DNA from: Fragilaria crotonensis
Taxonomy: Eukaryota > Bacillariophyta > Fragilariophyceae > Fragilariales > Fragilariaceae
Direction of reading: 5' to 3'
Assembly (NCBI GenBank): GCA_022925895.1
Contig: JAKSYS010000143.1
Location: forward strand, 1-64,000
Length of the DNA: 64,000 bases
Position 1 is the stretch's first letter. Each line of letters begins with the position of its first letter. A program made the translations under genes and the position numbers. The notes below the pieces were generated by a model. That model worked only from the letters and a program-made list of their open reading frames with translations, searched no databases and was not told where the DNA came from. Positions 1-9,435 of the stretch are shown here, one piece after another.

Positions 1-300
1 ATTATTACAATAGTCACAAACGTCGAGTCCCACTGAGGTGCGCCGACATTTTGTTGGATCATGCCAAAACACTTTTTTGTCATTCGCCGGAAGGCGAGAC
101 CGCACAATTCGACTCAATTTGTGATCTAGCCAGTCCAGTCCCATACCATCCCGACAGGAGGTGGGAATTATTGTAACGACGATGAAAACAGCAATCGACA
201 CAATGATTTCTGCCGCAGTTCTGGGGACAATACCTGTGCCGACTGGGGTAGTGCTATCGGCCGCGACAATGGGAGCCTTCGAAGGAAGAGGAATGAGAAC

Positions 301-2159
301 ATGCTTACGGCTCCGCTGCCAAGAAGAGCTGTCTCTGTCAATGAGTTTAGGCTCGTTCCTGAAGAGCAAATGAAACTTGACCACGAGGAGCACCTGGACG
401 ATCTTTGGAGTCGAGCAATGGCCGTTGAAGAGGGGATGAAGCTTGACGAAAGACTGCTTCAAATGTCTGCCAGTTATAGTCTCAGTTTCAGTTTCAGCTT
501 CAGCTTCAGTATGAGTATGCCGAGTAAGCCTCCTGCATCGGCCCCCAGTGGTTCCTCGTTTCCGTCTTCGACGCCCAGCTTGGATCCATCACCAAACGAT
601 TGTTTGGACGGCAAAAGTCGCGAAGAATACCTTTCGACGTATCTGTCGACGGTAACGGAACCAGACCTACTTGATGATCCCTCGACCCCACAGGGTCAGG
701 CATTCAATTGGATTGTAGGTTCGGATCCGCTTGCAATAGATCCGTGCACCTATCCAGCTACCGCGCAGCGTTATGGTTTGGCAACCTTCTACTATGCGAC
801 ATCTGGCACCGACTGGATTAAGAGCGACGATTGGCTTGGGGGGTCGGACGAGTGTGAATGGTTTGGAATAACTTGTGGAGGAAAAATCAAGACTAACGTC
901 GAAAAATTGCAATTGCGTAAGTTGAATGAGGAGAGGCACTGCTTTTTAGTGATCGCGTTCCTCTCGGTACTGACATTGCTTGAATTCGATAGCATTGAAT
1001 GGAGTCACAGGATCTATCCCGAATGAGATATCTACCTTGTATGATATCACGCGCATCGATCTCTTCGGAAATGATATCAAGGGAACGCTGCCGAAAGGGT
1101 TGGGAAACCTCACGAAATTGGAGCTTCTTGATCTTGAAGAAAATGGACTTGATGGCAGTCTCTTCACCACGGAAGTTATGTCTCTCTCCAGCCTAATTGG
1201 TCTTCGTGGATCTTTCAATGGCTTTACTGGGTCTATACCTGACGATATTGACAAACTCAGCAAGCTGGAACAGCTGTGGTTCGCCGATAACAGTATTGAT
1301 GGCACTATTCCCGAAGGCATTGTCAAACTGAAGAGCCTTGAGTCAATCTTCGGCTATTCTAACAGATTGACGAAAACAATTCCATCTGGGTTGGGGAGTC
1401 TGGTGAATCTGACGCAGATCCGGCTCTACAACAATGCTTTGACTGGGTTGCTTCCTCCGGATATCTTTGATGCAACAAACTTGGAAACAATTCGCCTTGA
1501 CTCCAATCAGCTCACGGGAAGTATTCCAACAACAGTGGGAAATTTGTTAGCGTTAGAAGACTTAAGACTCTTCGCTAACGCACTCTTCGGTGATATTCCG
1601 TCGGAAATCGGGAATCTCCTGATGCTGCGTAAGTTTATTCTGCATGTGCTAATCCTTCGGCCAGTGCGAGTTCTAACATGCAGCGGTCACAGAAAACTTG
1701 CTAATTAACAACAATTTCATTGCCGGGGAGCTTTCACCTCAAACCTTCAATCCAAAATCTGTTCTCGAATTCATTGACTTTTCGAACAATCAATTCCTGA
1801 AGGGGCCTCTGCCGTCTACATTGTTTGACCTGCCATTGGTGCGAAACATTTATGTTGCTAATTGCTCGTTGACTGGAACAATTCCATCAAATTACGGAAA
1901 GCCTCCCAATCTGAATGACCTGTATTTGAACGGAAACATCTTCTCTGGTACAGTTCCATTAGCATCTCCAGGGCAGCTGACGAAGTTAAACGAGTTCTTG
2001 GTTCACGGCAATACGTTGACCGGGTCAATGCCAGCATCTATCTGCTCCTTAAGAGACAAGTCGAATGGTGATCTGGAGGATCTGTGGGCAGACTGCCTGG
2101 GTAGCCCTCCTCAAATCGCTTGCGACTTTCCTGGGTGTTGCAATTTATGCTTTGCGTAG
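301..2159 (+). CDS. Leucine-rich repeat protein, three exons
   Basis: Proposed exons are 301-916, 993-1628 and 1693-2159. The two introns are 76 and 64 bp, both GTAAG...AG and both phase 1, and joining them gives one frame of 572 residues. The N-terminal part is acidic and Ser/Pro-rich, with an S-F-S-F tract near residues 60-70. It is followed by a cap of the type 'ATFYYATSGTDW...CEWFGITC', then about a dozen plant-type LRR units (LxxLxLxxNxLxGxIP), and a Cys-rich end (ADCLGSPPQIACDFPGCC). This is the usual build of diatom LRR receptor-like proteins, where the LRRs bind protein or glycan partners. I see no kinase and no clear membrane segment. The frame is open upstream to about 130 after an AG, so a 5' exon carrying a signal or membrane anchor may be missing; 301 is only the first in-frame ATG. 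The gene is convergent with the next one. Confidence 0.8.
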
Positions 2160-2245
2160 AAAGGGGTGGGGCAGACCAAGTGCTGGACTGTGTAGCAATG
2201 ACGATGTAACAAAGTAAGATGCATGGACGGGAACGTCGCTTTCCT

Positions 2246-2980
2246 TTACGGTAGTAACATCAACTCTATACGATTGACAGTCCCGAAGGAACAAGACACC
2301 TTCCTCGCGTAGAATGCAAGCGAGTCGTGGTTTCGGTGGGCGCCTTGTCCTCCCAGATGCCTGCGACAATCTGGTGGCTTGCCCCGAACTGAAGCAAAGC
2401 TGACATGGAAAATCGGAGGACTGTAGTAAGTTGGCTGTTTATATTTCAGCATAACCGAGTCAACTTGGCTGACAATATGATGCAGGGAAGGATTGTCTGC
2501 CAACTTCCATGCAAAGAACGATCGGGTGCCATCGTCGTTGGAAAGGATTACCTCCTCGTCAACTTGCAATACCAATCCTCGTACGTGTGATAATGCCAGT
2601 CGAAGCTCTTTGTGAAAGGATTCAATCGAAGCTATCTGCAAAAAGAATGGTTGAGATAAGGATAGGTGTAACTCGCTGTGAGTTACAACTGTGCCTGACC
2701 AGCCAACCTCCTCGAGCGCGATGCTGAATCTTTTAGTCGCTTCGACAGCATGTGTATTCCATTCGCCCTCTGGATCGTCATCGGATATTGAGAGAAAGAT
2801 ATGACCTGCCCAACAGCCGCGAATATGAGGGACAGTGCGATCAAATGTACCGGGTGGCATTTCTTCGGATGAAATTGTGGTTACGCAACCTGGCTTGCAT
2901 GGTGCGGCATTATTCTTGATGCGTTCACTTGGGCCACCTTTGATACTTTCATCACTACTATAGTAGTCTAATAAATCCAT
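2246..2980 (-). CDS. USB1: USB1/Mpn1-like U6 snRNA 3' phosphodiesterase
   Basis: This single-exon gene encodes 244 residues, close to the family's usual 250-290. It has the two HxS motifs of the 2H phosphoesterase fold, HLS at residues 105-107 and HVS at 192-194, which form the active site. The N-terminus (MDLLDYYSSDE) matches the 'DYSSSDE' opening typical of USB1, and 'GHIFLSI' near residue 60 fits the first core strand. USB1 trims the oligo-U tail of U6 snRNA in the nucleus and leaves a blocked 3' end, which protects U6 for splicing. The ATG at 2980 is the first in frame and gives the expected N-terminus. The gene ends 86 bp from the LRR gene, tail to tail. The assignment rests on motif order and spacing and I consider it strong. 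Confidence 0.88.
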   Translation of the reverse strand: MDLLDYYSSDESIKGGPSERIKNNAAPCKPGCVTTISSEEMPPGTFDRTVPHIRGCWAGHIFLSISDDDPEGEWNTHAVEATKRFSIALEEVGWSGTVVTHSELHLSLSQPFFLQIASIESFHKELRLALSHVRGLVLQVDEEVILSNDDGTRSFFAWKLADNPSLHHIVSQVDSVMLKYKQPTYYSPPIFHVSFASVRGKPPDCRRHLGGQGAHRNHDSLAFYARKVSCSFGTVNRIELMLLP

Positions 2981-3508
2981 CGGAGATCACAAAAACGAAT
3001 ACGCCAGGATAGCGAAGGCACGCTTGACCATCTTGACAGAAACGATATGTGCATAATACATCGCAGGGTGCATAGGTGCGAAGTAGGAAATAGGATATGT
3101 TTTCTGTGAGCCTTATATCCAAACCTACTACTCGTCGTACATGTGCTAGTAGCTACCGGTACCAGGTACGAGTAGTAGTATCTGTGCACGCATGCACATC
3201 ATGTGCACCGGCAATCTGACATCTGAAAGCAGTAAAATGAATGCTCTACTACTGGGAGGTGCGGGAAAGTACTGAAATCTACGATGTTTGGTTGGAATAG
3301 TATTTAAGTGTTCAGTGCCGCTAAACGGTGCTACTCGTACTGGTATACGGTATACACGCGTTTTGAAAGTGTTTTGTCGAATGGACGATACGCTCACACT
3401 TCGTCGAGGAGTCGATGGTCGACCGAAGCAACATTTGCATGGCCACCACCCACCACTATACAATCTATGTACCAGGTACTGGAGTACTCCCTATAATAGA
3501 ATGATATA
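2981..3508. other. Intergenic spacer rich in GTAC words
   Basis: No convincing gene is present. The stretch upstream of the USB1-like gene contains many short GTAC-centred palindromes such as GGTACCAGGTAC-like runs at 3155-3180 and 3465-3485. It probably includes the USB1 promoter, but no promoter element could be fixed. Confidence 0.5.
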
Positions 3509-4250
3509 GTACCAGTTAAAAACCGCTTTGAACCAATAATTTACCGCACGATCCGACTAAGGATATCTGTTTCACGCGGCCTCCAGCTTCAATTCCGTTG
3601 CGTTAAGAATTCTTTTCAATGTTCTCGTTTATGCTGGAAATGAATCATTCTTGTACTGGACTAAGTATTCATTGAGTTATATCAAACATTCTGAAGGCCT
3701 CGCTTCGGGACTTTTTGGTTCAATGCGGAACATTAAAAAATAGACGTACATTAAGTAAAATCAATAGGTGGGCGCGTAGTTTTTTTCACACGTTTACATG
3801 TATTCTCGCCAAACAAATTTCTACTGCTACGCTCTTGGCAACGTGTATGTTCATATTGACAGCACCAGATTTCATGGATTACCAAATTAATCACGTAGAT
3901 TTCATGGCGCGGTACGAGAGTTCAGGCGCAGCTAAAAATGTCGCAAGCATTGACAAATATTAAGCGCCTTGAGGTAGCATATAAAGTGAGGCCCGGCTCA
4001 ACGTGGGAAAAATTCAAACTCCAAACAATTCTCCCAATCAAAAACTCAGTGCAATGCACTGTAAGACAGATCACTCAAGCTTGCTTTTAACCAAGTAGAG
4101 TAATTCTTCATCATGAGAAAATGAACAAGTTCTCCATACAAAAAATGCTCGAATATGACTTTTTACCAAATGTTTGCGTAGGAACCAAAAAAATTACCAC
4201 TTGATTGGTTCAAAGCGAATTATTGGTTCAAAGCGGTTTTTAACTGGTAC
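3509..4250. mobile_element. 742 bp non-autonomous element with 33 bp perfect terminal inverted repeats
   Basis: Positions 3509-3541 and 4218-4250 are perfect inverted copies over 33 bp, reading GTACCAGTTAAAAACCGCTT... from each outer end. At the right end the inner part of the repeat is also duplicated directly (4204-4217 resembles 4222-4235). The interior has no plausible transposase; one 82-codon frame at 3715-3963 has no recognisable motif. If the outermost GTAC is counted as target duplication, the element starts with CAGTT and has a 4 bp duplication; otherwise no duplication is visible. It is MITE-like, and its superfamily is undetermined. Confidence 0.75.
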
Positions 4251-4902
4251 ACTACCTTTTCAAGTACTAATTCTTTAGCAGCATTTTACTGCCGGTAGAC
4301 ACTACCGGTAGTTGTACAAGGCCATGCAATCAGGCGCCAAGGGATTCAACGTGCCGTCGTTCATTCCCTCCATGATAATTTGCGCAGCTCCTTTCCCTCT
4401 TGTCCATCATGGTTCCACTTTCCCCTGCTGGTGTTCTTACCTGCAGAAGCAGAAGAAGTTGCTACAATCATGATGGTGCCTTACTTTTGACGGAGGATAC
4501 TGGTGTCTGAAATGTTGCCTTCCGTCAATTTGAGGGAGATGAACGATGAACGCTTGAGTTGCAAGTTGGGAATGGTTTAAAGAATTGTAATCGGCGGCGG
4601 ATACATGACTGCGAAATTGTAGGTGATATTTTTCGACGTGCCAATTCGATCCTGAAGTAGAAAGTGTCATACCTAAACTCCGTACAATTGTACGTGCATA
4701 ATTCTGGTTGCCTCGCAACGTGTGCTTCTTTTGTTAGACCAAGTATCCACATTAAGCTCCACATTGAGCTCCACATTGAACGTACGAATGTGATGTACAA
4801 TGTACATTGAGCTAAGTAAATTCTTGATAAGGTAAAAAACCGTTTCCTGCCTTGAACACACAGCTATATAAGGATCGTGATAGTGTGCGAAAGTTAATCG
4901 GC
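4251..4902. other. Intergenic, no gene seen
   Basis: No coding region could be supported. There is a short direct repeat of CTCCACATTGAG near 4756-4780, followed by a TGTACA-type palindrome at 4793-4806. Confidence 0.45.
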
Positions 4903-5570
4903 TCAGTCACGAACACTAAATCGTTCAGTGTCGTCTCTGAACGTCGTTCAGTGTCGTCAATGAACCTGGCAAGACGGTCGAAAAACACCGAAACTTCCCA
5001 AAAGTCGAACTTTAAGTGCCCATAACTTGAGCAATAAAGGTGCTACATCAAAATGAGACTGATTTGAAAAGCTGTGAGTACGAGCTTTCCAAATCCGTGC
5101 TCCGATTGGTGGTATCTTGCTTTATCGATGAACGTTCGTCGATTGAAAATCGCATTTTGGGTGAAACGAGACAAGTGTGCATGCTTATAACGTAACGAAT
5201 ATAACTCTAAAATATAAAAGTAAAACGGATTCAAATAGAAGAGATCAAGGGCTTTCCAAATCATTCCGGTATTTGAATGTAGTACCTTTATTCGCCATGT
5301 TATGGGCTCTCAAAGTTTCGTAAAATCATTGACGGACGACACTAACGTCATTGAACGTCGTCACTAACTCGACACAAACGTTAGTGAACGTGCGACACAT
5401 GCTCCTCGAAAACTCGTTTTGAGTCCAATGCACGAAAAAACGCGCATGCGTCTACGACGCTCCTCGTACAACAAAAAAATTAGTGAACTTAGTGAACTTA
5501 GTGAACGACGCAGTGAACTTAGTGAACTTAGTGAACGACGACAGTGTCGTTAGTGACGTGACTCAAGAAG
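4903..5570. repeat. Fold-back repeat with GTGAAC/CAGTGTCGT-rich ends
   Basis: Two diverged inverted arms are visible. The stretch 4989-5090 (with GCCCATAAC and AATAAAGGTGCTACAT) is matched on the opposite strand by 5240-5320 (with ATGTAGTACCTTTATT and GTTATGGGC). Outside the arms lie simple repeats. On the left are copies of CGTTCAGTGTCGT (4921-4960); on the right is a minisatellite of TTAGTGAACTTAGTGAACGACG-type units (5480-5545), which runs in the opposite sense. Together they form an imperfect palindrome of about 0.67 kb with no coding capacity, as expected of a fold-back-type element or an old inverted duplication. Confidence 0.6.
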
Positions 5571-5694
5571 AAGTCACTATTTTACAGGTAGTTGACGGTT
5601 TTTAGTAACATGTGGTGCAAGAAAATACATAGGTACTCTGAGCATTTGTATGAGAATGGCCGAACGAAGTTTCAAACGACCTCAGCTGCGCATA

Positions 5695-6089
5695 TGACTG
5701 AACGCACACTTGTTTCTACATTAGTAGTAAACAAAATGTATATGTCATATGTAGATTCGCATTGACTGAACGCACGCTTCTTTCTACATTAGTAGTAATC
5801 AAAATGTATATGTCATATGTAGATTCGCATTGACTGAACGCACGCTTCTTTCTACATTAGTAGTAATCAAAATGTATATGTCATATGTAGATTCGCATTT
5901 GACTGAACGCACACTTCTATCTACATTAGTAGTAAACAAAATGTATATGTCATATGTAGATTGGCATTTGACTTCCTTCTACATTAGTAGTAATCAAAAT
6001 GTATATGTCATATGTAGATTCGCATTTGACTGAACGCACACTTCTTTCTACATTAGTAGTAAACAAAATGTATATGTCATATGTAGACA
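5695..6089. repeat. Tandem array of six 58-69 bp units
   Basis: Units begin with TGACTGAACGCAC at 5695, 5763, 5831, 5900 and 6027; the unit at 5969 lacks about 10 bp of this start. Each unit continues with CTACATTAGTAGTAA and ATGTATATGTCATATGTAGA. Copies differ by only a few bases (CACACTT or CACGCTT, AAACAAAA or AATCAAAA). ACATTAGTAGTAA and CATATGTAG give each unit short internal palindromes. Reading frames through the array are produced by the repeat and are not genes. Confidence 0.9.
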
Positions 6090-6878
6090 TTGCAACTCGG
6101 AGTTCTTGCTACATACATATCACATGTCGGTCTACGTTCTGTATAAGCTTTATGCAAGTTTTGCCATAAAGATACAGCACCAGCAGCACTACCCGTGGCC
6201 CGTGGTACCCAGTACAATGGTACGAAATCCTTGTATCACTTACGATGGAGGGGACTTCGTGTTACCTTCAATGGAGTGCTTCCGCGTCAATACATTATTA
6301 CGGTATTGCAAAAATCGTATCTTACGCTACTTTCCCGCAGCTCCCAGTATCACTATCACGGATCACGGGGTACTCGTACCATTGTACTATACACTATACT
6401 GTACATGTACCGATATTTGTTGCATGTCGCCATCGCCACGCCGCGAGCGCCGAGTATTGTACCAGGTACAGTACTAGTACCAGTACTTGAATGTGTAGCA
6501 GGGAGCAATATTACTGGTACGGAGAAATGTCATATCGGTACTGTACTGTAGGTTATTGGTTGTTGTGTTATGCATACATATGGTACAAACGTGACGGTGG
6601 CAAAAACGCTACTGTAGTACTGGAATGTACAAAAGAAGATTAGATTTCCCTTCGCGTGGCGTGTGGCTATAATAGATTAACTGATGAAGAGTAGTGTCGC
6701 CGACACGCAATTCAACCAGGGTCTGGGAGCGCAAATAAGGCCAGCCATCTCCTTCGATTCAAGAAGATTAGATTTGAAACCAAACAATCATTCACCCACG
6801 GTGATAATTTCCTCAAGCGACGGTGCAACGGATACAGACATACACAATGCGATACTAGGCGTTAGAACCCGCATCACC
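6090..6878. other. Intergenic, no convincing gene
   Basis: Several overlapping plus-strand frames run through 6106-6551 and 6684-6971, but none has recognisable motifs. The second is largely the complement of the next gene's last exon. The part 6360-6500 has many GTAC words. Confidence 0.45.
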
Positions 6879-7868
6879 TTAGGATACCTTCTCAGGACTG
6901 AAGAAGAAAATGCATTCACCATTGCTCTCATGTCCTGCTTTCATGAGCTCTTCTGTCAAGTCTCGGATTGACAACTCCCCCCCAGCACTAGCGAGGCGAC
7001 CCTGGAGTGTTCCTTGATTGACCTCGACTCTAGGGTCCACCTTGAGCCTGATGACAAGTTCTTGAACCTCAGCTTCTGTGATCTTAAAATTCGCATCCCT
7101 GTCTGACTGCAAGATTGCTTCGAAAAGCCTTTGCAGAGTCTCCGCCTTAGTGATATCCTGAAGACGTGCAGCCATGTTAGCGAGCAGACACTCAGTCAAC
7201 AAGAGGCTTTGCTCCTATCAAATGCTTACCATCATTTGTTTCTGAATGACGCCATTTTCTTTGACAAGCGACACAAGACTTGACACATTGGAACCCTGCG
7301 ATTGTGCAATGGACTCCAGTTTCGTCTCGCTCCCTTTCAACCTGTGGTCCTGAGTAAGGTCCTGCACACACATTCACCAAGCGACAAGATTCTGGTAGAA
7401 CACTTACTGTGTAATCGTGCCCTCCATTTTATCAACTTCAGCCACCAATTTATTATTCTCAACTTGGAGTCGGTTCACTTCCTTTCTGAGTTCATTCTGT
7501 ACCTTCCTTAGAGCTTAAGGTGACGAGGAGACATAGATGTTAGTCAAGCACCATGACTGCCACCATGAGAACGAAGACTCACTGTCAGTATCTTGAAGCA
7601 GCTCCTGTTGGTAGAGAACAAGCCCCGCGACACCAATAGCAATTATGCCAGCGACTATAGTTACTGATTTCACAGATGACAAAACCATTGCCACAATTGC
7701 CAGAATTCCTGATGCAAGTGCTGCACCCTGCGCCACTCTCGTCCAGAAACTCTTCTCTATATCTTGACTCCTCTCGACGTCCGCGTCAGGATCTTCATCA
7801 CCGTCGTCTCTCTCAATCTGTGCTAAAGGCTTGCTGGTTGGGGCGTCATCGAAGGCGGCATCCGCCAT
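6879..7868 (-). CDS. Membrane protein with coiled coil and EF-hand-like loop, four exons
   Basis: Proposed exons on the minus strand are 7868-7583, 7513-7408, 7341-7230 and 7157-6879. The introns are 69, 66 and 72 bp, start GTGAGT, GTAAGT and GTAAGC and end AG, and joining them keeps one frame of 260 residues. Residues 1-45 are acidic. Two adjacent hydrophobic stretches (about residues 50-65 and 70-87) suggest a hairpin or membrane span. Residues 95-165 form a heptad-rich coiled coil. Near residue 185 a D-R-D-A-N-F-K-I-T-E loop resembles one EF-hand calcium loop. I do not recognise a named family. The architecture suggests an organelle or ER membrane protein that oligomerises through the coiled coil. 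Transcripts would confirm the splice sites. Confidence 0.75.
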
Positions 7869-8095
7869 GGTACGTGAAATCGCTCAACGTCTAAACAGGG
7901 ATGCTAAGAATTGACTGCAGCATCAAAGCGCAAGATGGGATAGCTGTAGGGGGCAGTGTTGTACTCGAATTACAGGTAACATACAGGTATGAAATGGTAG
8001 GTCGTGGAGTTGAGATTTGAGACGAACACGCAGTACTGGTACGATTTACTTGGACTACCAGGTACTATGCGCATAGTACAGTATGATACTGAGTA
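7869..8095. other. Short intergenic spacer with GTAC words
   Basis: This spacer lies upstream of the minus-strand membrane-protein gene and presumably holds its promoter. No site could be defined. Confidence 0.4.
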
Positions 8096-8975
8096 CAGGA
8101 GGTTCCGGAATTTCGGCTCTTTTACCTATAAGTGTCTACTACTGGCTACGGATACTAATTCTACAACTTCGTTCGTCACGCCGGACAAATATTCCACGTT
8201 CCATCACTTCAAATGTCCGGATCATTAGGTACATCAATCTCATGACGTGACAAATTTTGAGCTGCAACTAAAGAACTTGAGATTAGACTATGCGACAACG
8301 GAATCGACGTTTTATGAAAATCCTACTTAAGGATATTCGACATTTGAAGTGTCGGCAGCCGTTGTCTCAAGAGCCGTTGTCTCAAGAGCCATTGGCTCAA
8401 GAGCCGTTGTCTCAAGAGCCAACGGCTGAACAACAGCCCCCGGCGAAGTCAAACTCAAGAACACACGTTTTGTGTGTGTCATAGAGCTCGTCCTCAAAAG
8501 TGCTCGCACTTTATGTCATACCAATAGGAGACGTAACGCATACGCATACCATCGACCTTAGATGACCTGTCATTTTTTTCCGTTCCCCGTGTGGCGAGTT
8601 CTCATTTAAAGAAAACACGTTCCTCGACTAGTTGGACGAGGTAAATTGGCTCTTGAGCCACTGGCTTAAGAGCCAATGGCTCAAGAGCCAGTGGCTCAAG
8701 AGCCAATGGCTCAAGAGCCAACGTCTTTTTTGACTATCCCTACATAGTACTAGTTCATCCAAGACATTGAATCGATGTCGTACTTGTCATAACAAACGAT
8801 GTTAACAACAGTTCCAAAATAAAGCACGGTTTTAATTATAGTGTATCAACAGAAGATATTCTATCATTTTGGAAACGTGGAATTATTTAGATGTTTGTCG
8901 AACAAATTTCTGGTAGATAATCTGCGTAAAAGGTACGAGACACATAAAAGAGCCGAAATTCCGGAACCTCCAGAG
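8096..8975. mobile_element. 0.88 kb inverted-repeat element with 9 bp flanking direct repeat (MULE-like candidate)
   Basis: A 27 bp perfect inverted repeat lies at 8098-8124 and 8945-8971 (outer end GGAGGTTCCGGAATTTCGGC). The nonamer TACTGAGTA flanks it at 8087-8095 and 8976-8984, as a target duplication would. Inside are two arrays of the near-palindrome GGCTCAAGAGCC: four degenerate copies at about 8365-8425 and six at 8647-8720, with 15 bp spacing. No transposase is present. Nine-base duplications are typical of Mutator-like elements, so a non-autonomous MULE is the best guess, but other superfamilies are possible. Confidence 0.6.
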
Positions 8976-8984
8976 TACTGAGTA

Positions 8985-9435
8985 GCTCCAGTATTGGCTG
9001 AAGGCTAGCAAAGGAGCACACCGTATCGACTTCTTAATACTATCATACAGTACACGTTGAGATTCGTGCTCCGAGATGGCAAATGACGGTTTCGAACATG
9101 GTCAATGATACTCCGGAGTCCGCTGTACAAGATACGTATCCCTACGTAGTATCTCTAAAATGTATGCATATATACGCATTAGTACCGGACTGTTTCGTGG
9201 TAGCGTTTCAGATTGTTCACGATGCACGACTTACTTACATTTGACAAACCGCCATTAGCAGAACTCCGATCTCACTAAATCACACATCCTTTTGCGTCCC
9301 TAGAATTGTTGGTCTAGTGACCCTAACATCGTTGCAAGCGTTCCTTCCTGGATACAATATTGTTGAAAGCCTTCAACCGTATGTCATTCCTCCTCTCGGC
9401 GAAGCCGCGTCGCCGAAGTCAGTTCACGTCCTGTA
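8985..9435. other. Upstream region of the coiled-coil gene
   Basis: No gene is seen. GTAC-containing words occur at 9045-9155. This part should include the promoter and 5' UTR of the following gene. Confidence 0.4.

Noticed and set aside
3715-3963. 82-codon frame inside the 742 bp element
   Set aside because: It has no motif, no codon bias and too little length for a transposase.
5830-6033. Open frame in the 68 bp array
   Set aside because: It is produced by the repeat units, and its peptide merely repeats with them.
6106-6551. Three overlapping plus-strand frames
   Set aside because: They overlap in all frames in GTAC-rich DNA and have no domain or coding bias.
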